Origin: Clostridium sp.
GTDB lineage: Bacteria > Bacillota > Clostridia > Clostridiales > Clostridiaceae
Assembly: GCF_017888565.1 (NCBI RefSeq)
Contig: NZ_JAGHFX010000018.1
Location: 62,001-126,000, forward strand
Direction: 5' to 3'
DNA: 64,000 bases
Positions within the stretch are counted from its first letter, which is position 1; the number at the start of each line of letters is the position of its first letter. Under the pieces are notes generated by a model. That model saw nothing but the letters and a program-made list of their open reading frames with translations, did no database searches and was not told the DNA's origin. Made by a program: the position numbers and the translations under genes. Of the stretch, positions 47,951-57,257 are shown one piece after another.

Positions 47951-49219
47951 TTATTTAAACCTAGGTCTTCTTCTTCTAAGGTTTCTTCTTCTTATGGATA
48001 AAATTAAGTATCTGATAAGAATTACAAAGATAATTGTTACTACTACAGCAATAACAATAAATTTAGGTGTAGATACTAGAGCAGAAAACTTTTCTTTTAT
48101 TTTAATTTGGTTATTATATTCTCTGTTAGCTCCACTAACTAAATCTAAGGATGATATAGTTTCTCCATTGACATTTATCTTAGCTTTGAAAAGAGCATCA
48201 CCTTTATTTATATTTTGTTTTCTTATATCTTTTTTTGAATAATTTACAGTATATGATGGTATTTCTTCTGATTTGTTCTTAGTATAATATAAGTCATCTT
48301 TAGCAAGTAAAGGGATAGAAATTTCATCATTAATTTTATATGTATCAAGAACGTCATTTTTATTTATAAGTTTTATAGTTTCAAAATTATCAAAACCATA
48401 ATTAAATAATGGGCCTATATTTGTATAGAAGTTGTCCTTATCAGTAGCATTTAGGAAGGTTGCTACTAAAAATTGCCCATCTTTCATAGCGGTAGCAGTA
48501 TATGTATGATTTGCTTCCGGAGTATATCCATTTTTACCAATATAGGCATATTGATAATAATAAGGAGTATATTCATTAAAAAGCTGGTTTCTATTTGTAG
48601 CCCATTTTTCACTTCCATCAGAAAATGGATGATTTACATATTTGTAAGATTCGGTTTGTGCAATTCTTACAAGATCTTCATTTTGATAAGCAGCTCTCAT
48701 TATAAGTGCTAAATCATAAGCTGTAGTAACGTGTCCATCTTCATGTAAACCACTTGGATTTTTAAAATTTGTATCTAAGGCACCAAGTTCCTTAGCTTTA
48801 GCATTCATAAGTTTTGCAAATTCTTCATTAGATCCAGAGATATACTCAGCCAATGCTTCAGCACAGTCGTTTCCAGATTCTAATAAAAGACCAAGCATAA
48901 GTTCTTCAACAGTATAAACTTCTCCTTTAGCTATACCAATTGCAGATCCATCTACTAAAGTTGGTTTTTCACCAATAGTAACTTTATCACTTAACTTTGC
49001 ATTTTCTAAAACAATTAATGCAGTCATTACCTTAGTTGTTGAGGCAGGCTCATATTGAGTATGCTCATTTTTAGAATAAATAATCTTACCTGTTCTTCCA
49101 TCCATTAGTACTGCACCTTCAGAATATACTGGAGGTAATTCAGTAGCTTTTACATTAACAGCAAAAATACTGTATATAAAAATAGTAAATAGGAAGATTC
49201 TTTTTATAAACTCTTTCAT
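47951..49219 (-). CDS. dacF: D-alanyl-D-alanine carboxypeptidase (DacF-type PBP)
   Basis: A 422-residue low-molecular-weight PBP. It has a signal peptide of about 25 residues, the SxxK motif STTK in EPASTTKVMTAL, SGN in LLLESGNDCAEAL, and KNG in YIGKNGYTPEA where KTG is usual. A C-terminal beta domain is followed by a membrane helix (FIVIAVVVTIIFVILIRYLIL) and a basic Arg-rich tail, rather than the amphipathic anchor of classic DacA. It trims the terminal D-Ala from peptidoglycan stem peptides. Expected in vegetative or forespore wall maturation. It is convergent with the pseudouridine synthase gene. Confidence 0.88.
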   Translation of the reverse strand: MKEFIKRIFLFTIFIYSIFAVNVKATELPPVYSEGAVLMDGRTGKIIYSKNEHTQYEPASTTKVMTALIVLENAKLSDKVTIGEKPTLVDGSAIGIAKGEVYTVEELMLGLLLESGNDCAEALAEYISGSNEEFAKLMNAKAKELGALDTNFKNPSGLHEDGHVTTAYDLALIMRAAYQNEDLVRIAQTESYKYVNHPFSDGSEKWATNRNQLFNEYTPYYYQYAYIGKNGYTPEANHTYTATAMKDGQFLVATFLNATDKDNFYTNIGPLFNYGFDNFETIKLINKNDVLDTYKINDEISIPLLAKDDLYYTKNKSEEIPSYTVNYSKKDIRKQNINKGDALFKAKINVNGETISSLDLVSGANREYNNQIKIKEKFSALVSTPKFIVIAVVVTIIFVILIRYLILSIRRRNLRRRRPRFK

Positions 49220-49377
49220 ATTAATTCTCCCACAATAAACTTATTACATATAGACAAAAATATTTTAACAGAAATAAATGAATCATTCTATATTTTATAA
49301 ATATTTAAACAAAATTCGTTAAATTTTTAATAAAAAGTTAATAATTAAGATAAAGATTTATCAATTAGAGGTGATTT

Positions 49378-50052
49378 ATGGATAAAGGAATAGAAAAATT
49401 TGTGACTAAACGAAATATAGTATTAAGTATATTAGTTTTCTTATGTGTGATAACATCATTTATCTTATACGGAAGGAATAAATCAAAGGTATTTAAAGAC
49501 GAGTATATGAAAAATATATTTGTAGAGGAATAAGCTCCTGATGATGATAGTGTTGAAGTTAATTCGGAGTCTATAAAAGAGGGAAATGGAGAAGGTCAAC
49601 TAACTAAAAGCACTAAAATGATAATTGTTGAGATAAAAGGAGAAGTTGTTAATCCAGATGTTTATGAAATAAGTGAAGGAAGTATAATTAGGGATTTAAT
49701 AACTAAAGCAGGAGGATTAACTAATGAAGCTAACATAGATAAAATAAATAGAGCTGATAAATTAAGAGATAATCAACTTATAGTTATACCAAATAAAAAT
49801 GACTTATCAAATGGAAATACTAATATAAATATTAGTGCAGAAGGCAGTGGTTCAGGAGATGGAGCCATTAATATTAATACTGCAAGTCTAGAAGAGCTTC
49901 AAAAAATAAATGGAGTAGGAGAAGTTAAAGCGAAAAGTATAATTGAGTATAGAGAGAAAAATGGAGGGTTTAAATCAATAGATGAAATGAAAAATATAGA
50001 AGGAATAGGTGATAAAACTTTTGAAAAGATGAAAGATAAAATAACAATATGA
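49378..50052 (+). pseudogene. comEA: comEA homologue with one in-frame stop
   Basis: The frame from ATG 49378 (AGAGGTGA upstream) begins with a basic tip and a membrane helix (NIVLSILVFLCVITSFILY), then meets TAA at 49531-49533 as codon 52. Beyond it the same frame continues for about 170 codons with a SLBB-like domain (IKGEVVNPDVYEISEGSIIRD) and a twin helix-hairpin-helix (ININTASLEELQKINGVG, IEGIGDKTFEKM). ComEA is the membrane-bound DNA receptor for competence. The context GAG-GAA-TAA suggests a single GAA-to-TAA change. The membrane anchor and DNA-binding part would now be separated, so function is probably lost. Confidence 0.82.
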
Positions 50053-50145
50053 TTTAAAAAAAATTCAAATCTATAATGTTATAGATTTATTATTTATGAT
50101 AAAATTAAATATATAATTATCTAATTTAAGGGGGGAGAATGGGAT

Positions 50146-50361
50146 ATGGATATAGTTTTAAATACACTTATGAATTTAGGATTAAGCTTATTATTTGGAG
50201 CGGTTGGAATATTAGTATTAGTGATTGGGTATAAAATATTTGATGCTATAATACCAGCTGATTTTAATAAAGAGTTAGAAAAGGGGAACATAGCAGTGGC
50301 TATATTTTTAGCTGGAGCTTTAATTGGAATAGCAATAATAGTGTCACAAGTTGTAAAATAA
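50146..50361 (+). CDS. DUF350 small membrane protein
   Basis: A 71-residue protein with two membrane helices (LGLSLLFGAVGILVLVIGYKIFD and IAVAIFLAGALIGIAIIVSQVV) joined by DAIIPADFNKELEKGN. This matches the DUF350 family, often found next to PspA or other envelope-stress genes; here it stands alone, 40 kb from pspA. GGGGGGAG lies before the ATG. A probable hairpin terminator (GGGTGAGGA ... TCTTTGCCC, 50380-50402) follows it. Function unknown. Confidence 0.82.
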   Translation: MDIVLNTLMNLGLSLLFGAVGILVLVIGYKIFDAIIPADFNKELEKGNIAVAIFLAGALIGIAIIVSQVVK

Positions 50362-50519
50362 GTTAGTGTAATATGGGTGAGGAGTATTATTCTTTGCCCA
50401 TTTGTTATTATGACAGTTATGTGACAGAGGCTTTTAAATTGGAGTCTTTAATGTTATAATAAATTGAATTTAGGAAACTATAAATACAGAAGATTAGAAA
50501 AATCCTAGGGGGGATTATT

Positions 50520-51191
50520 ATGATAAGAAAATTTTTAATGATGTTAATTAGCGGAATAATGGTTACATCACTAGTAGCTTGTAGTGGAAATTCAAATGAT
50601 AAGGTAGCAAAAACAGCTCAAGAACCACCTAAAGTTGAAGAAAGGAAATTTATAGGCGAAGGTGTGTGGGCAGAAGACTATACAAAAGATCAAGTAACTG
50701 TTTTAAATGATGAAATAAGATCAAGAATAGAAGAAGTAGCTACTTTTTATGATTTAGAGTATTCTAAAGAAGAAAAAGTTACAGAAGAAAATGGGGAAAC
50801 TATAAACGATAACCATATATATATAGATAATTTAAATCCTGAACCAAACAGAATGGAAAGTATGTATTATGGATTTAAGATGTATGGAGCAGATATGTCT
50901 AGTGGAAGCTTAAATTTAAAAATAGGATTTAAGTTAGATATAGACTTAATAAAAACTGAAGAAAAGTTTAATATTGAAGAAACATCTATAGCAAAGTTCT
51001 CAGAAGCTATGACAAATAATCCTGAAAGAGATTATTCAGATTTAGATAGCCAAATAAAAGATATAGTTATAAATCAAAATAGCAATGGAACTATAGAAAC
51101 AAATTTAAATGGATTAGTAGAAACAATAACAATAAAAGATGATTTCTTGCTATACAAAGTAGATTCTAAAAACTATGATTTTAAAAAATAG
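50520..51191 (+). CDS. Hypothetical lipoprotein
   Basis: A 223-residue protein with a signal peptide and lipobox SLVAC (Cys21), so it is anchored on the outer face of the membrane. The mature part is rich in Glu, Asp and Asn and predicted mixed alpha/beta (FIGEGVWAEDYTKDQVTVLND near its start). I recognise no family. It is preceded by AGGGGGG and a TATAAT -10 near 50456, and a small RDD-type membrane protein gene follows 36 bp later, so the two may be cotranscribed. Confidence 0.7.
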   Translation: MIRKFLMMLISGIMVTSLVACSGNSNDKVAKTAQEPPKVEERKFIGEGVWAEDYTKDQVTVLNDEIRSRIEEVATFYDLEYSKEEKVTEENGETINDNHIYIDNLNPEPNRMESMYYGFKMYGADMSSGSLNLKIGFKLDIDLIKTEEKFNIEETSIAKFSEAMTNNPERDYSDLDSQIKDIVINQNSNGTIETNLNGLVETITIKDDFLLYKVDSKNYDFKK

Positions 51192-51227
51192 TACATACTT
51201 TAATTTTTAATTTAGGAGGATATAAAA

Positions 51228-51650
51228 TTGGTAGATAGAGAAGATATAGGAATGGATAATGGAGAAGAAGTGGTTAATAATGAAATAATAAATAATGAAG
51301 AGTTAAATAAAAATCTTGAAGATAATAATACTAACGAAAATTATGATAATAAAGATAGTAAAGTTATAGAGGAGTATAATGATATTAATGAAGAAGTAAA
51401 GGAAGATGGAAAGTCAGTTAAGTTTATAAAAAGACTTTTAGCGGCAACTATAGATCAAATAGTAGCTATAGCATTAGCTTTACTTTTATTATTAGTTTTT
51501 GATCTTATATTAAGATTTGTAGGTCTTTATATTGCAGAAAGGCAGCCAATGTTCTTGATAATATATGTAATAACTAATATACTTTATAGTACAATTTGTG
51601 AATCAACAAAACTTGGAAGAACTATAGGAAAAAAGACAATGTTAAAATAA
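51228..51650 (+). CDS. RDD-family membrane protein, short
   Basis: A 140-residue protein. The first 65 residues are acidic and Asn-rich, hence probably disordered in the cytoplasm. The second half matches the RDD family: KRLLAATIDQIVAIALALLLLL, then a second helix MFLIIYVITNILYSTI and LGRTIGKKTMLK. RDD proteins are mostly of unknown function; some affect Na+/H+ exchange. TTG start at 51228 with AGGAGG eight bases upstream; no ATG fits until MDN at codon 9. Confidence 0.72.
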   Translation: MVDREDIGMDNGEEVVNNEIINNEELNKNLEDNNTNENYDNKDSKVIEEYNDINEEVKEDGKSVKFIKRLLAATIDQIVAIALALLLLLVFDLILRFVGLYIAERQPMFLIIYVITNILYSTICESTKLGRTIGKKTMLK

Positions 51651-51669
51651 ACATTAATTAGGAGATAGC

Positions 51670-53022
51670 ATGAGAAAAGGAAGTACAGTACAAGTCAAAA
51701 TAGATAAAACAGAATTCCCATCCGTTGGAGTTGGCACTTTAGAAGGAAAAAAGATATATGTAAAAGGTGCTTTCCCAGGACAAGTGGTAAGTGGTAGGGT
51801 AAAAAAGAAAAGAGAAGGCTTTGCGGAATTAAAGCTTTTATCTGTAGATGAAAGAGCTGATTATGAAATAGATGCGCCTTGTGAATGCTTTGGAGTTTGC
51901 GGTGGTTGCACATCACAAAACTTAACTTATGATAAACAATTAGATTTATTGAGTGAAGAAGTTAAGGCATTATTCAAAGATGCTGATATACCTATGGGAG
52001 AGTATTTAGGTGTTGTAGGTAGCAAGGAACAATGGGAGTACAGAAATAAAATGGAATTTACCTTTGGAGATTTCGAAAAAGGTGGAGAATTAACTTTAGG
52101 CATGCATATGAAGGGAAAATCCTTTGGGATTATAACTGTTGATAAATGCTTAATAATTGATGAAGATTTTAGAACTGTAATAAGAGAAACAGTAAATTAT
52201 TTTAAGGATAAAAACTTACCTTATTATAGAGTTATGAAAAGAGAAGGTTACTTAAGACACTTAGTTATAAGAAAAGCAATAAACACTGGTGAATTAATGG
52301 TTAATATAGTTACTACAACACAAATAGATTTTGACTTATCAGAGTATGTAGACTTACTAAAATCACAAAATTATAAAGGGAAATTAGTATCTATATTACA
52401 TACTGAAAATAATTCCTTCTCAGATGCTGTAGTACCTGAAAAAGTAAATTTATTATTTGGAAAAGACTATATAACAGAAAATTTATTAGGTTTACAATTT
52501 AAAATATCACCATTTTCATTCTTCCAAACTAATACTAAAGGAGCTGAAAGTCTTTATAGTATAGTTAGAGATTTTATGGGAGAGTCAAATGATAAGGTTG
52601 TATTTGACCTTTACTGTGGTACAGGAACTATAGGGCAAATTGCAGCTTCAAATGCTAAAAAAGTAGTTGGTATAGAACTTATAGAAGAAGCTGTAGAAGC
52701 AGCAAAAGAAAATGCAAAGCTAAATAATTTAAACAACTGTGAGTTTTTAGCTGGTGATGTTGCAGAAATAATAAAAAATGTTAAAGATAAACCAGATATT
52801 ATAATATTAGATCCACCAAGAAGTGGAGTGCATCCAAAAGCGTTAGAATACGTAATTAAATTCAATGCTAAGGAAATAATTTATGTATCATGCAATCCTA
52901 AAACTTTAGTAGAAAATTTAAAGGACTTAATAGGAGCTGGATACAAAGTTGTTCAAAGTACTGTTAAGGATATGTTCCCAAACACTCCTCATGCTGAGGT
53001 TGTTGTTAAGTTAGTGAAGTAA
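51670..53022 (+). CDS. 23S rRNA (uracil-5-)-methyltransferase (RlmCD/RlmD type)
   Basis: A 450-residue RNA m5U methyltransferase. An N-terminal TRAM domain (residues of about 1-58) is followed by the cysteines [10 protein letters not shown] for an iron-sulfur cluster and a Rossmann fold with [11 protein letters not shown] for AdoMet. The catalytic motif is [11 protein letters not shown] with the nucleophilic Cys, after [14 protein letters not shown]. In Bacillus RlmCD methylates both U747 and U1939; which sites are used here is not known. AGGAG precedes ATG 51670. Confidence 0.92.
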   Translation: MRKGSTVQVKIDKTEFPSVGVGTLEGKKIYVKGAFPGQVVSGRVKKKREGFAELKLLSVDERADYEIDAPCECFGVCGGCTSQNLTYDKQLDLLSEEVKALFKDADIPMGEYLGVVGSKEQWEYRNKMEFTFGDFEKGGELTLGMHMKGKSFGIITVDKCLIIDEDFRTVIRETVNYFKDKNLPYYRVMKREGYLRHLVIRKAINTGELMVNIVTTTQIDFDLSEYVDLLKSQNYKGKLVSILHTENNSFSDAVVPEKVNLLFGKDYITENLLGLQFKISPFSFFQTNTKGAESLYSIVRDFMGESNDKVVFDLYCGTGTIGQIAASNAKKVVGIELIEEAVEAAKENAKLNNLNNCEFLAGDVAEIIKNVKDKPDIIILDPPRSGVHPKALEYVIKFNAKEIIYVSCNPKTLVENLKDLIGAGYKVVQSTVKDMFPNTPHAEVVVKLVK

Positions 53023-53141
53023 TTGTAAATTCTTATAGAACTTTAACTTTTCCAAATACACTTTAGCTTTAATGAAGTTAAAATTAAAGAAATATGAGAA
53101 AAATAAAGTAAAATAATAAAAAAATAAAGTTAAAAAATAAT

Positions 53142-53182
53142 AAAAAAGAGCTAAACTAGAAAATTGTTTAGCTCTTTTTTAT
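53142..53182. terminator. Terminator of the methyltransferase gene
   Basis: AAAAAAGAGCTAAAC pairs with GTTTAGCTCTTTTTT, T-rich on the plus strand and A-rich before the stem, so bidirectional. Confidence 0.88.
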
Positions 53183-53307
53183 TAAATTTGAAAATGATAA
53201 TGAATAATTGACAACATCTGATTAATAGCTTAAATTAAAAATTATTATATAAAAAACTACTAATGATAAAGATTTTAAAAAAGCAGAAAAGTTTATTAGT
53301 AGATCTA

Positions 53308-53520
53308 TTATCTTTTTATAACCAGGTAGTTTTTTATAAATTTATCCATTAAAACATATATTGTTAAATCACTTTTTTTAACTGTAGCATTCTTTGCTCT
53401 AACATGTTCACTGCTTTCATTAGAAACAGGTATTGTTGTGAATGCTACTATATTATTTTGTAGAAGTTCTAATATTTTTGGATGACCTCTAATAGAAAAA
53501 ACATTATTATAATAAAACTT
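53308..53520 (-). pseudogene. Unidentified gene fragment
   Basis: Read on the minus strand this stretch gives about 65 codons with protein-like composition (FSIRGHPKILELLQN, VAFTTIPVSNESSEHVRAKN, DLTIYVLMDKFIKNYL) ending at a TAA at 53310-53308. It has no start codon or ribosome binding site in frame before it meets the fragment of the other strand. It looks like the C-terminal remnant of a decayed gene. I do not recognise the family. Confidence 0.4.
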
Positions 53521-53527
53521 TTGGTTG

Positions 53528-53716
53528 ATGAATTTCTTAGGAAAAATGATTGAACATTGTGGCGAAGAAAATATTAAGACCTATAAAATTGATAAATTAC
53601 TTATAGATTTACTATTTATTAATGATAATTTTGGATATAATCTTTTGCTGAGCTTTGGTAATAAGTGTGAATGTTTGGAACATATTAATATAAGAGAAGA
53701 ACTTATTAAAAAATAA
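53528..53716 (+). pseudogene. C-terminal fragment resembling a WYL-type regulator
   Basis: About 62 codons (MNFLGKMIEHCGEENIKTYK, LLLSFGNKCECLEHINIREELIKK). The pattern LLSFGxxCxCLEPxxIREEL is typical of the C-terminus of WYL-domain transcriptional regulators. A TAA lies 15 bp before the ATG in frame, and no ribosome binding site is seen. The rest of the gene is missing. A terminator follows directly. Confidence 0.45.
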
Positions 53717-53738
53717 AAATATGTTATATATAATTAGT

Positions 53739-53769
53739 TAAAGCGCCACTTAGGTGCTTTTTATTTTTA
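53739..53769 (+). terminator. Terminator after the WYL-like fragment
   Basis: AAAGCGCC pairs with GGTGCTTT around ACTTA, with a T-rich tail. Its survival suggests that the fragment was once the 3' end of a functional gene. Confidence 0.7.
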
Positions 53770-53917
53770 TTTAAGTTATTAGAAAAGCACTATATATATA
53801 TTTATATATGCGATTATTATTATTTTATTTATTAGATATAGTACGTATTTTTCTGGTGAAAAAATATATTTATAAGATATTGTTGTTTTAAAATTGTGAA
53901 AAATTTAGGGAAAACAG

Positions 53918-53984
53918 TTGACTTATACGAATAATATGTGTAACATATATAATATAATTCGTAATAATAGATGTGGTAACGAAT
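53918..53984 (+). promoter_or_regulatory. Promoter of the purine genes with PurR-box-like repeats
   Basis: TTGACT (53918-53923) and TAACAT (53941-53946, with TGTG before it) are 17 bp apart. Three related cores surround it: ACGAAT (53927-53932), ATTCGT (53957-53962) and ACGAAT (53979-53984). The first two form an inverted pair with 26 bp between CGAA and TTCG, the spacing I recall for the paired PurBoxes of the B. subtilis pur operon. The second and third can form an RNA hairpin. No xpt-type purine riboswitch is seen. Confidence 0.5.
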
Positions 53985-54009
53985 GAAAAACAAAGTGGAG
54001 GAATTGTTA

Positions 54010-55296
54010 ATGTTAGAGAAAATATTTAAATTTCAAGAACGTAATACTAATGCAAGAATAGAAATAACTGCAGGTATAACTACATTTATGACAATGGCAT
54101 ATATTTTAGTTTTACAACCTATGTTTATGGGAGCAGCTGGAATGGATGTAGGAGCAGTTACAGTTGTTACTGCTATATTATCAGCGGTATTTAGTATATT
54201 TATGGGTATATATACAAATTTACCATTTGCCTTAGCACCAGCTATGGGAAGCAATGCATTCTTTGCATATACTTTAGTTGCAGGTGGAATAGTTAACTGG
54301 GAAACTGGATTAGGTATGGTATTTATTTCAGGAGTAATATTTATCCTTTTAACTGTGCTTGGGCTTAGGGAAGTTATAGTTAATTTAATTCCTAAGAATA
54401 TTAAATATGCAATTGGTGTTGCAGTTGGCTTTTATATAGTTTTATTAGGATTTAAAAATGGAGGCTTAATGAGCCTTGAAGGTGGAAGTATTGCTATGGG
54501 AGATGTTAAATCTCAAGGAGTTTTACTTACTATAATAGGTTTAGTAATAGTAGTATTTTTACAGGTTAGAAAAGTAAAAGGTGGAGTTTTAATTGCAATT
54601 ATATTAACTACTATAATTGGTATTCCAATGGGAATTACAAATGTACCAGAAAGTTTAATTACAATGCCACCATCAATAGAGCCAATAGTATTTAAGCTTG
54701 ATATATTGGCAGCATTAAAATGGAGCTTTTTTCCACTGATGTTTACATTCTTTGTTGGAGATTTCTTTTCTACTTTAGGAACATTACTAGGAGTTTCTGC
54801 AAAAGCAAATCTTTTAGATGAAGAAGGTAATTTACCAAATATAAACAAACCATTTTTGGTTGATGCAATTGCAACAGTAGTCGGAGCATTATTTGGTTCT
54901 ACAGTTGTTACAACTTATATTGAGTCAGCAGCAGGCGTAGAAGAAGGTGGAAGAACTGGATTTACAGCAGTTGTAGCAGGAATTTGTTTTGCATTAACAA
55001 TGTTTATTACTCCAATTGCAGGAATGATACCAAGTGAGGCAACAGCACCAGCTTTAATATTAATAGGGTTATTAATGATTACAGGTGTTAAAGATATTGA
55101 GTTTAATGATTTCACAGAAGCCTTCCCTGCTTTTGCTACAATAGTATTTACAGCATTTACTTCAAGTATTTCAAATGGTATAAGTATAGGAATTATTTCT
55201 TATATGGTAACAAAAGTTATGGCAGGAAGGTTTAAAGATTTAAATTGGGGAATCTATATATTATCAATTCCGTTAATAGCATATTTTATAATATAG
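54010..55296 (+). CDS. NCS2-family (AzgA/PbuG-like) purine permease
   Basis: A 428-residue polytopic transporter. It starts MLEKIFKFQERNTNARIEITAGITTFMTMAYIL, typical of AzgA-type NCS2 permeases, with FALAPAMGSNAFFAYT as the first substrate-helix motif and TTYIESAAGVEEGGRTG as the second. About 12-14 helices are seen. Members import hypoxanthine, guanine or adenine with protons. Adjacent adenine deaminase (10-bp gap) suggests adenine or hypoxanthine. The ATG at 54010 follows GTGGAGG; the frame extends 27 bp upstream without a site. Confidence 0.9.
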   Translation: MLEKIFKFQERNTNARIEITAGITTFMTMAYILVLQPMFMGAAGMDVGAVTVVTAILSAVFSIFMGIYTNLPFALAPAMGSNAFFAYTLVAGGIVNWETGLGMVFISGVIFILLTVLGLREVIVNLIPKNIKYAIGVAVGFYIVLLGFKNGGLMSLEGGSIAMGDVKSQGVLLTIIGLVIVVFLQVRKVKGGVLIAIILTTIIGIPMGITNVPESLITMPPSIEPIVFKLDILAALKWSFFPLMFTFFVGDFFSTLGTLLGVSAKANLLDEEGNLPNINKPFLVDAIATVVGALFGSTVVTTYIESAAGVEEGGRTGFTAVVAGICFALTMFITPIAGMIPSEATAPALILIGLLMITGVKDIEFNDFTEAFPAFATIVFTAFTSSISNGISIGIISYMVTKVMAGRFKDLNWGIYILSIPLIAYFII

Positions 55297-55306
55297 GAGA
55301 TATAAG

Positions 55307-57091
55307 ATGAAAATTTTACCTAGGGACAAAAAAGGACTAATTGAAGCAGCAATAGGAAAGAGACCTTGTGATTTAGTTATAAAAAATGCAAATATAGTTA
55401 ATGTTTTTACTGGAGAAATATATATTGGTGAAATAGGGATCTATGATGGATTTATTGCGCATATAAGTACAAGCGTTGATAATAGAGATATGGAAAATAT
55501 AGAGTCTAAGAAGTACTATGATGCAGAAGGTCAATTTGTAATTCCAGGACTTATAGATAGCCATATACATATAGAAAGTACTCTTATGACACCAAGAGGC
55601 TTTGCAAGAGAAGTTATACCATATGGAACAACTACTGTTGTAACAGATCCTCATGAAATTGCTAATGTTCATGGAATAAGAGGAGTTAAATATATGCACG
55701 ATAGCAGCGAAGGTCTGCCGATGAGGCAGTATGTTTTAGCACCATCATGCATTCCGGCTGTTTTAGGACTTGAGAATTCGGGAGCAGAGTTTTTTAGTGA
55801 AGAGATTGAAGAGCTTCTTAAATTAGATAGAATCATAGGATTAGGGGAAGTTATGGATTTTGTAGGAGTTATCGAAAATAGCGATAGAATGGTTTCTATA
55901 TTAAACGAAGCTGAAAAAAGAGGTAGCTTTATACAAGGACATGCACCATTCTTAAGTGGAAGAATGCTATCGTCTTATTTATGTGGGGGAGCAACTACAG
56001 ATCATGAGAGTAGGACGTCTCAAGAGGCTAGGGACAAAATTAGAAATGGAATGTATGTAGATGCAAGAGAAAGTTCTATATCTAAAAATGTTAGCGAAAT
56101 AGTTAAAGGTGTAAAAAACTTTAGATATTTAGATAATTTAACATTATGTACAGATGATAGGGAAGCAGATGAAATAATTAAAAATGGACATATAAATGAT
56201 GTTGTTAAAACAGCAATAAATTCAGGACTTGATCCTATAGATGCTATAAGATGTGCAACTTTGAATTCAGCAAGAGAAATAGGCGTTACTAATTTGGGGG
56301 GGATAGCGCCAGGGTATGTAGCTGACTTAGTAATATTAGAAAGTTTACATGATATGAAGGTCAAAGCTGTAATATTTGATGGGAAGTTAGTTGCTGAAAA
56401 TGGAAAACTAATTACTGAAATAAGTGATAAGATGTTTGATTTAGAGACAGAAAATTCTGTTCATATAAGTAATTTATCTTTAGATGATTTTAAATTAAAA
56501 GCTCAAATAGAAAATGGAGAAGCTAAAGTTAACGTAATAAAATATAATAGTCAATTATCTTCGGCTACAGAAATCATAGAAGAAGTGGTTACTATTAAAA
56601 ATGGAACTGTAGTACTTGATGATAAGGATGATTTAAAATTTGTTATAGTTATTAATAGGCATGGGAAGTTAGATACAAAATCTATTGGATTAGTTAGAGG
56701 ATTTGGGATAAATAAAGGGGCAATAGGAAGTACTATTTCTCATGATAGTCATAACCTAACTATAGTTTATAGTGATATAAATGAGGCAATGAAAGTTGCA
56801 GAGGATTTAATATCCATTGGTGGTGGAATAAGCTGTGCAGTAGATGGGGAGATAAAAGAGCATATTCAATTAGAAGTAGCAGGACTTATGACAAATAAAA
56901 GAGCTTCTGAAATAGCTATAGTTGCAGAAAGAATGAAAGAAGTACTTAGAAGTATAGGATTAACAGAAATAAAAAATCCACTTTTAAGAATTGTTACATT
57001 AGCACTTCCAGTAATACCAGAAGGTAAGATGTCAGATTTAGGTTTAATAAATGTAAATAAAAAAGAGATAGTTAATATCTTTAAAAAATAA
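55307..57091 (+). CDS. ade: Adenine deaminase
   Basis: A 594-residue amidohydrolase that converts adenine to hypoxanthine and ammonia. Metal motifs are GLIDSHIHIESTLMTP and TDPHEIANVHG in the N-terminal half, GHAPFLSG and TTDHES in the middle, and CTDDREADEI. The C-terminal domain with GGGISCAVDGEI is typical of bacterial Ade. It is cotranscribed with the upstream permease, giving a purine salvage pair: uptake followed by deamination. AGGAGAT precedes ATG 55307. The hairpin repeat at 57096 terminates the unit. Confidence 0.93.
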   Translation: MKILPRDKKGLIEAAIGKRPCDLVIKNANIVNVFTGEIYIGEIGIYDGFIAHISTSVDNRDMENIESKKYYDAEGQFVIPGLIDSHIHIESTLMTPRGFAREVIPYGTTTVVTDPHEIANVHGIRGVKYMHDSSEGLPMRQYVLAPSCIPAVLGLENSGAEFFSEEIEELLKLDRIIGLGEVMDFVGVIENSDRMVSILNEAEKRGSFIQGHAPFLSGRMLSSYLCGGATTDHESRTSQEARDKIRNGMYVDARESSISKNVSEIVKGVKNFRYLDNLTLCTDDREADEIIKNGHINDVVKTAINSGLDPIDAIRCATLNSAREIGVTNLGGIAPGYVADLVILESLHDMKVKAVIFDGKLVAENGKLITEISDKMFDLETENSVHISNLSLDDFKLKAQIENGEAKVNVIKYNSQLSSATEIIEEVVTIKNGTVVLDDKDDLKFVIVINRHGKLDTKSIGLVRGFGINKGAIGSTISHDSHNLTIVYSDINEAMKVAEDLISIGGGISCAVDGEIKEHIQLEVAGLMTNKRASEIAIVAERMKEVLRSIGLTEIKNPLLRIVTLALPVIPEGKMSDLGLINVNKKEIVNIFKK

Positions 57092-57095
57092 TAAA

Positions 57096-57150
57096 AATAT
57101 GGATATCTTCAAAAAAGGATAAGTTTGATTTGAAGATATCCTATATTTAT
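57096..57150 (+). repeat. Hairpin repeat copy A (terminator of ade)
   Basis: GGATATCTTCAAA pairs with TTTGAAGATATCC, flanked by ATAT and TATATTTATTTT. A near-identical element (copy B, 57907-57960) follows the next gene; stems and tail are the same and only the loop differs. Confidence 0.85.
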
Positions 57151-57164
57151 TTTGAATATTAAAG

Positions 57165-57193
57165 TTGATATGCGAGCATTGTTTAAATACTAT
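57165..57193 (+). promoter_or_regulatory. Promoter of the YczE-like gene
   Basis: TTGATA (57165-57170) and TACTAT (57188-57193) are spaced by 17 bp. The -10 lies inside the palindrome at 57186-57208. Confidence 0.5.
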
Positions 57194-57208
57194 CATGCTG
57201 ATAGTATT
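57186..57208. promoter_or_regulatory. Perfect 23-bp palindromic operator candidate
   Basis: AATACTATCA and TGATAGTATT are perfect complements around TGC. The dyad covers the predicted -10 and transcription start of the downstream gene, a classic repressor position for TetR-, MarR- or GntR-type proteins. The regulator is not encoded nearby. Confidence 0.6.
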
Positions 57209-57257
57209 ATTTAGGGCTTAATCTTATGAAGAATATTAAATCGGGGTGAAATTTTTG

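Noticed and set aside
47874..48242. A plus-strand frame opposite the end of dacF
   Set aside because: It begins within the 23-bp hairpin and runs antisense to the DacF C-terminus; no ribosome binding site is present.
53870..54009. A purine or PRPP-type riboswitch before the NCS2 permease
   Set aside because: I found none of the conserved junction sequences; the paired CGAA/TTCG cores explain the region better.
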